In this document: positions 60,607 through 64,000 of the stretch, in pieces
How positions within the stretch are numbered: position 1 is the first letter of the stretch
How the letters are laid out: every line of letters begins with the position of its first letter
Source: CAVXTF01 sp963701375
GTDB lineage: Bacteria > Actinomycetota > Acidimicrobiia > Acidimicrobiales > CAVXTF01
Length of the DNA: 64,000 bases
Reading direction: 5' to 3'
Assembly: GCA_963701375.1 (NCBI GenBank)
Contig: CAVOZT010000001.1
Coordinates: 186,001-250,000 of the forward strand
Program-made: the position numbers and the translations under genes
The notes under the pieces: model-generated
Seen by the model: the letters and a program-made list of their open reading frames with translations, nothing else
The model's database searches: none
Told to the model about the DNA's origin: nothing

Positions 60607-62275
60607 CCGCACTCGGTTTCGAGGTTTGCTCCTTTTGCTCGTGCTGTCGACGGCCGTGTCAGGTCCGATCGTCGTATCTGCGGTCGCAGCTCCCGCTTAC
60701 GCGAACGGCCCGACGATCACGGGAGCCGGATCCAGCTACGCATCGGTCGCGATCGACCAGTGGGTGGCCGAAATCAGCTCGATCGACGGCGACAGTGTCA
60801 ACTACTCAGTGTCGTCGTCGGTGATCGGCCTCAACGAGTTCGCACAGCAACAAGTCAGCTTCGGGGCCTCCGAGATCGGATACAGCACGGGGCAGGCCAA
60901 TCAGACGCCGCCCGCCGGCTATGCGTACCAGTACCTGCCGGACGTGGCCGGCGCCACGTGCATGATGTTCAATCTCGACAGTCCCATAACGAGCCAGCAG
61001 ATCACCTCGCTCGACCTGACCACGTCGATGATCCTCGGCATCTTCACCGGGACGATCACCACATGGGGCCAGCTCGCCGTGAACGGTCTCAATTCGGAGC
61101 TCGCTGGTGACAGCTCCCCCATAACGACCGTGTTCCGCACCGACGCGTCGGGAGAGAACTACATCCTCTCGGATTATCTGAACACCATCGACCCTGCAGC
61201 CTGGGCGAAGTACACGAGCACCCTCAACTTCCCGGGTGGACCGCAGGCAATCTGGCCCTTCCCTCAGGGGGGTGGAAGCCACCCGGGCTACAACTTCTCC
61301 AACTGGAACGGCGAAGTCGGATCCGATCAAGCCTCGGAGTACGTGTACTCCAACCCCGGGAGCATCACCTACGTCGAGACAGCGTACGCGATCGCCCACC
61401 ACGATCCGTGCGCATCGGTGCAAAACCTTCCGGGCGACGCGTTCGTCCAACCGTCTGCACTCGCCGACGCCGAGGCACTCCTCCACGCGCAGCTCGAACC
61501 GGACCTCGAGCAACTGTTGACCGGAGTCTTCACCACCAGGGACCCGAAGGCATACGCGATCTCCGCTTACAGCTATCTGGTCACTCCGGAACATCAGATG
61601 AACCCGGCTCAAGGAGCTGTGCTCGGGCAGTTCGTAGAGTTCCTCGCCTGCCAAGGCCAACAGTCCGCTGAGCAACTCGGCTACTCGCCGCTGCCGCCCA
61701 ACCTCGTGAACGACGACTTTCAGGGGATAAAGAGGATTGCGGGCGCTGCACCGCCACCCCCGACCGTGAACGCGCAGACCTGCAATGACCCGTACGTGTC
61801 CCTGTTCGGTTCGTCTGGGCCTCCGCAGGGTGGGGGCGGAGGTGGCGGCGGTGGTAACGGCGGCGGAGGAACCGGAGGGACCGGTGGCGGATCCACTGGG
61901 ACCACGAGTCCTTCCGGCGGTCCGGGCCCTTCCTTGAGCGGGAACGGTTCGTCTGGAGGGGGCTCTCAGGGTTCCGGTCCCTCGGCGACGGCCCACCACT
62001 CGGGGTCTCGGGCGTCGAAGTCAGCCAACAGGTCCTCGGGGCAGGGCTCGAACCCCACCGGGACGGGCTCCCGGTCGCAGCAGAGCAACGCAACGATCGC
62101 AGCCGAGCAGAGCGTCGGTCTCGATCTGTTCCGGAGAGGGGCGCAGCTGTCGACCGTGCCACGTCCGGTCGCCCCGATGCTGTTGATCTCATTCGGGTTC
62201 CTGTTCCTTTTGGCGGTTCCGCCGTCCGTTGCATGGATCAGGTCCCGACGACGCCGCCAGACACGGGAGGCCTGA
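60572..62275 (+). CDS. Surface-anchored PstS-family protein
   Basis: 567 residues. Signal peptide (GLLLLLVLSTAVSGPIVVSAVAA), then a PstS-type binding domain: ITGAGSSYASVAIDQWV near 40, FGASEIGYS near 90, SMILGIFTGTITTWGQL near 142, VFRTDASGENYILSDYL near 178, and AYAISAYSYLVTPE near 320. After residue 405 comes a poly-Gly stretch, a Ser/Gly/Thr-rich linker of about 110 residues, and a C-terminal transmembrane helix (MLLISFGFLFLLAVPPSVAW) with an RSRRRRQ tail. No LPXTG. The protein is thus a membrane-tethered binding protein on a long flexible stalk. Translationally coupled to pstB. Confidence 0.85.
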   Translation: MKRKGESSLRINRTRFRGLLLLLVLSTAVSGPIVVSAVAAPAYANGPTITGAGSSYASVAIDQWVAEISSIDGDSVNYSVSSSVIGLNEFAQQQVSFGASEIGYSTGQANQTPPAGYAYQYLPDVAGATCMMFNLDSPITSQQITSLDLTTSMILGIFTGTITTWGQLAVNGLNSELAGDSSPITTVFRTDASGENYILSDYLNTIDPAAWAKYTSTLNFPGGPQAIWPFPQGGGSHPGYNFSNWNGEVGSDQASEYVYSNPGSITYVETAYAIAHHDPCASVQNLPGDAFVQPSALADAEALLHAQLEPDLEQLLTGVFTTRDPKAYAISAYSYLVTPEHQMNPAQGAVLGQFVEFLACQGQQSAEQLGYSPLPPNLVNDDFQGIKRIAGAAPPPPTVNAQTCNDPYVSLFGSSGPPQGGGGGGGGGNGGGGTGGTGGGSTGTTSPSGGPGPSLSGNGSSGGGSQGSGPSATAHHSGSRASKSANRSSGQGSNPTGTGSRSQQSNATIAAEQSVGLDLFRRGAQLSTVPRPVAPMLLISFGFLFLLAVPPSVAWIRSRRRRQTREA

Positions 62276-64000
62276 TGGCGCGCGGGTTGCACACGATTTC
62301 ACGGAGGCGACGCATGTCCTCGAAACAGATGTCCGTGAAGCGCGCGTCTTTCAACGCGGCACTGGGCTTGCTCATGTTCTCGGCAGCGGTCGTGTCAGGA
62401 GTCGCATCCACGGCGTCCTCGCACGCGGCGGCAGCTTCAGGCGCAGTCCCGTCGGCTTCGACCCCCGCGCCGCCATGCCCCGGCGGTTACAGATGCGTGA
62501 CCTTGCCTTGCACCACCGGTTCGTGCCCGACGGTGGAAGCCGGGCCAACGTCCGACCTTGGAACGAACCCCGCCCAGTACGCGTTCGTGAAGCTATACAA
62601 CTTCCCCGCGGGCGACTCGCCGGAGATCGCCCTCTGCACGGACACCGCTCCGCTCTCGAGTTCGGCACCGTTGTGCTCCACGGGCCCCCCACCTTTGTAC
62701 GCGCCGATATTCGCCGACGGGACCGGCTCGATCACGTATCAGGTAATCGAGGCCGAGAAGGGACCCGGCCAGAACCCGATATCAGGTGAGATCCTCGGCA
62801 ACAACGCGCAAAAAGGGACCTTCTACTGCGACGACGCGCCCGACCTTTGCTCACTGGTCGTGTTCGACCAGAATCTCGATGGTTCTTCCACTCCGGACGC
62901 GTCGAACACCGCGGTTATTCCGGTCACGTACGCAGTGAACACGGGGGGATGCTCTTCCGCGACGCTCGTCAACACGGCGAGCGATTTCGGGATCGAGGGA
63001 CTGGTAGGAGCGGCCAACCAGTCGGGATGCACTGGCAGCAGCAAAGCGATCGCGTTCAACACCGCCCTCAACTCGTACTCGGCTGTGAACGGCCTCTCAA
63101 CCGGCAGCGTCCAGATCGCCTTCACCGACGACCCTGAAGCACCAGACGAGCAAGCACTGCTGCACAGCTCCACGAGCCACTACGCCGTGATTCCCGTTGC
63201 CGCTTCGGCTGACGTGCTCGGCTTCTCCGCCGACATCCAAGGTTTCCCCCCAGGCAACCACACCACCTTGTACCCGCAGACAACATTCGAGCTCACACCC
63301 AACATGGTCGCGGGGATGGCGACGACCGTTTACAACGGGGTCACCAATGCCGACCTGCTTACGGGCGTCAAGTGCATGAACCCCGGGATACCGCCTCCGA
63401 AGAAGATCGACCCTTGCCCTGCAGAAGAGGTTTTGAACAGCACGCCGAGCTTTCAACCTCAGGAGAGTTACGCAACGTATGTGCGTTCGGACAACGCCGG
63501 AGTGACCGACGAGCTGTTGCATTGGTTGTGCACGGCTCCGGATCACACAGTCCCGATCAACGGCACCAACGCCTCGGAGACCGACACCGCCGCTCAGATC
63601 CTCGAGTCCACCAAGTGGTCCCAACCGTCGCTCGACGGGACATGCCCCGAAACTGACCAATTCCCCGGACTTGTGTTGCCGGCGGTACTACGTGCCGACG
63701 AGAACCCGCAGAACCAGGCCAAAGCGCTCTACCAGCAAGTGTCGCCCAGCGCTGTTCCGCCCCGGCAGGCCGGATTCGCTGTGATGAACTGGTACGAGGC
63801 TCTCTACTACGGATTGAATTCGGCGGCTCTGCAGAACGCCGCCGGGCAGTTCGTGACCCCGTCCGCGCCGTCAATAGACGCAGCGCTCAACGACGCGAGC
63901 GCGAATCCCGACGGGACGCTCAGCTTCAACTACGCCAATACCGCCGACGCGGCCGCCTACGCCGAACCCGTCGTGTTCTACGCGGCGGTGTCGACCGCAC
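62275..64000 (+). CDS. Large secreted protein with PstS-like features (partial, runs off window)
   Basis: An open frame of 575 codons with no stop before the end. ATG 62275 overlaps the preceding stop (TGATG), but ATG 62314 has GGAGG 7 bases upstream and is an equal candidate. A signal peptide (ALGLLMFSAAVVSGVASTASSHA) is followed by Cys-rich segments (CPGGYRCVTLPCTTGSCP). The central part has PstS-like landmarks in order: VIPVAASADVLGF near residue 305, TFELTPNMVAGMATTVYNG near 340 and ATYVRSDNAGVTDELLHWL near 400. The C-terminus is missing. Third binding-type protein of this operon. Confidence 0.75.
   Translation, partial: MARGLHTISRRRRMSSKQMSVKRASFNAALGLLMFSAAVVSGVASTASSHAAAASGAVPSASTPAPPCPGGYRCVTLPCTTGSCPTVEAGPTSDLGTNPAQYAFVKLYNFPAGDSPEIALCTDTAPLSSSAPLCSTGPPPLYAPIFADGTGSITYQVIEAEKGPGQNPISGEILGNNAQKGTFYCDDAPDLCSLVVFDQNLDGSSTPDASNTAVIPVTYAVNTGGCSSATLVNTASDFGIEGLVGAANQSGCTGSSKAIAFNTALNSYSAVNGLSTGSVQIAFTDDPEAPDEQALLHSSTSHYAVIPVAASADVLGFSADIQGFPPGNHTTLYPQTTFELTPNMVAGMATTVYNGVTNADLLTGVKCMNPGIPPPKKIDPCPAEEVLNSTPSFQPQESYATYVRSDNAGVTDELLHWLCTAPDHTVPINGTNASETDTAAQILESTKWSQPSLDGTCPETDQFPGLVLPAVLRADENPQNQAKALYQQVSPSAVPPRQAGFAVMNWYEALYYGLNSAALQNAAGQFVTPSAPSIDAALNDASANPDGTLSFNYANTADAAAYAEPVVFYAAVSTA

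Noticed and set aside
1..64000. CRISPR arrays, insertion sequences, prophage or integrative elements
   Set aside because: No regularly spaced repeats, transposase or integrase motifs, or att-like duplications beside the tRNAs were seen.

Overview
This window looks like chromosomal DNA from a high-GC actinobacterium, most likely a member of the Acidimicrobiia or a near relative. The signs are many GTG and TTG starts, overlapping ATGA/GTGA gene junctions, a complete Mce lipid-import operon, DUF35/thiolase pairs of the sterol-catabolism type, and promoters that look leaderless. The class-level placement is inference. I see no phage, transposase, integrase or CRISPR array.

Layout. Positions 1-6900: a partial beta-lactamase-fold esterase, an amino-acid permease, an alpha/beta hydrolase, an FAD monooxygenase-like protein and an ABC exporter pair. 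7000-10900: a tightly coupled DUF35-DUF35-thiolase-thiolase set and a methyltransferase. 10900-26700: the Mce region. It has a canonical minus-strand operon yrbEA-yrbEB-mceA-B-C-D-E-F (25870 to 17259), a MceG/Mkl-type ATPase on the opposite strand, an Mce-associated membrane protein, and a group of secreted proteins. Three of these share a C-terminal module (F-A/S-V-P, then a Cys). 26900-31600: EamA exporter, ferredoxin, gltX, a YdcF-like protein, tRNA-Gln(CUG), tRNA-Glu(CUC) and a lipoprotein. 31600-45700: mostly catabolic enzymes: ICL/PEPM-family lyase, amidohydrolase, phytanoyl-CoA dioxygenase family, acyl-CoA synthetase, DUF35 plus thiolase, fused double acyl-CoA dehydrogenase, an MFS transporter and small VOC/ABM proteins. 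45700-55600: an MmpL exporter divergent from a MarR regulator over two perfect palindromes, a large membrane protein, a TetR regulator with an AurF-like di-iron oxygenase, and an HtrA protease overlapping a questin-oxidase-like protein. 55800-64000: a Pst-type importer (binding protein, PstC, PstA, PstB) followed by two further large surface proteins of the PstS type; the last runs off the window.

How it fits together. Mce proteins import lipids or sterols, and the acyl-CoA synthetase, fused acyl-CoA dehydrogenase, thiolase/DUF35 sets and dioxygenase would degrade acyl or sterol side chains. The Pst island supplies phosphate or a similar anion.

Caution. At least ten conserved genes carry a single-base or two-base frameshift with both halves otherwise intact, several at short homopolymers or dinucleotide repeats. 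I read these mainly as sequencing or assembly errors and annotate the genes as single units, noting each break. The yrbEB gene needs two corrections, which recover its missing N- and C-terminal parts.
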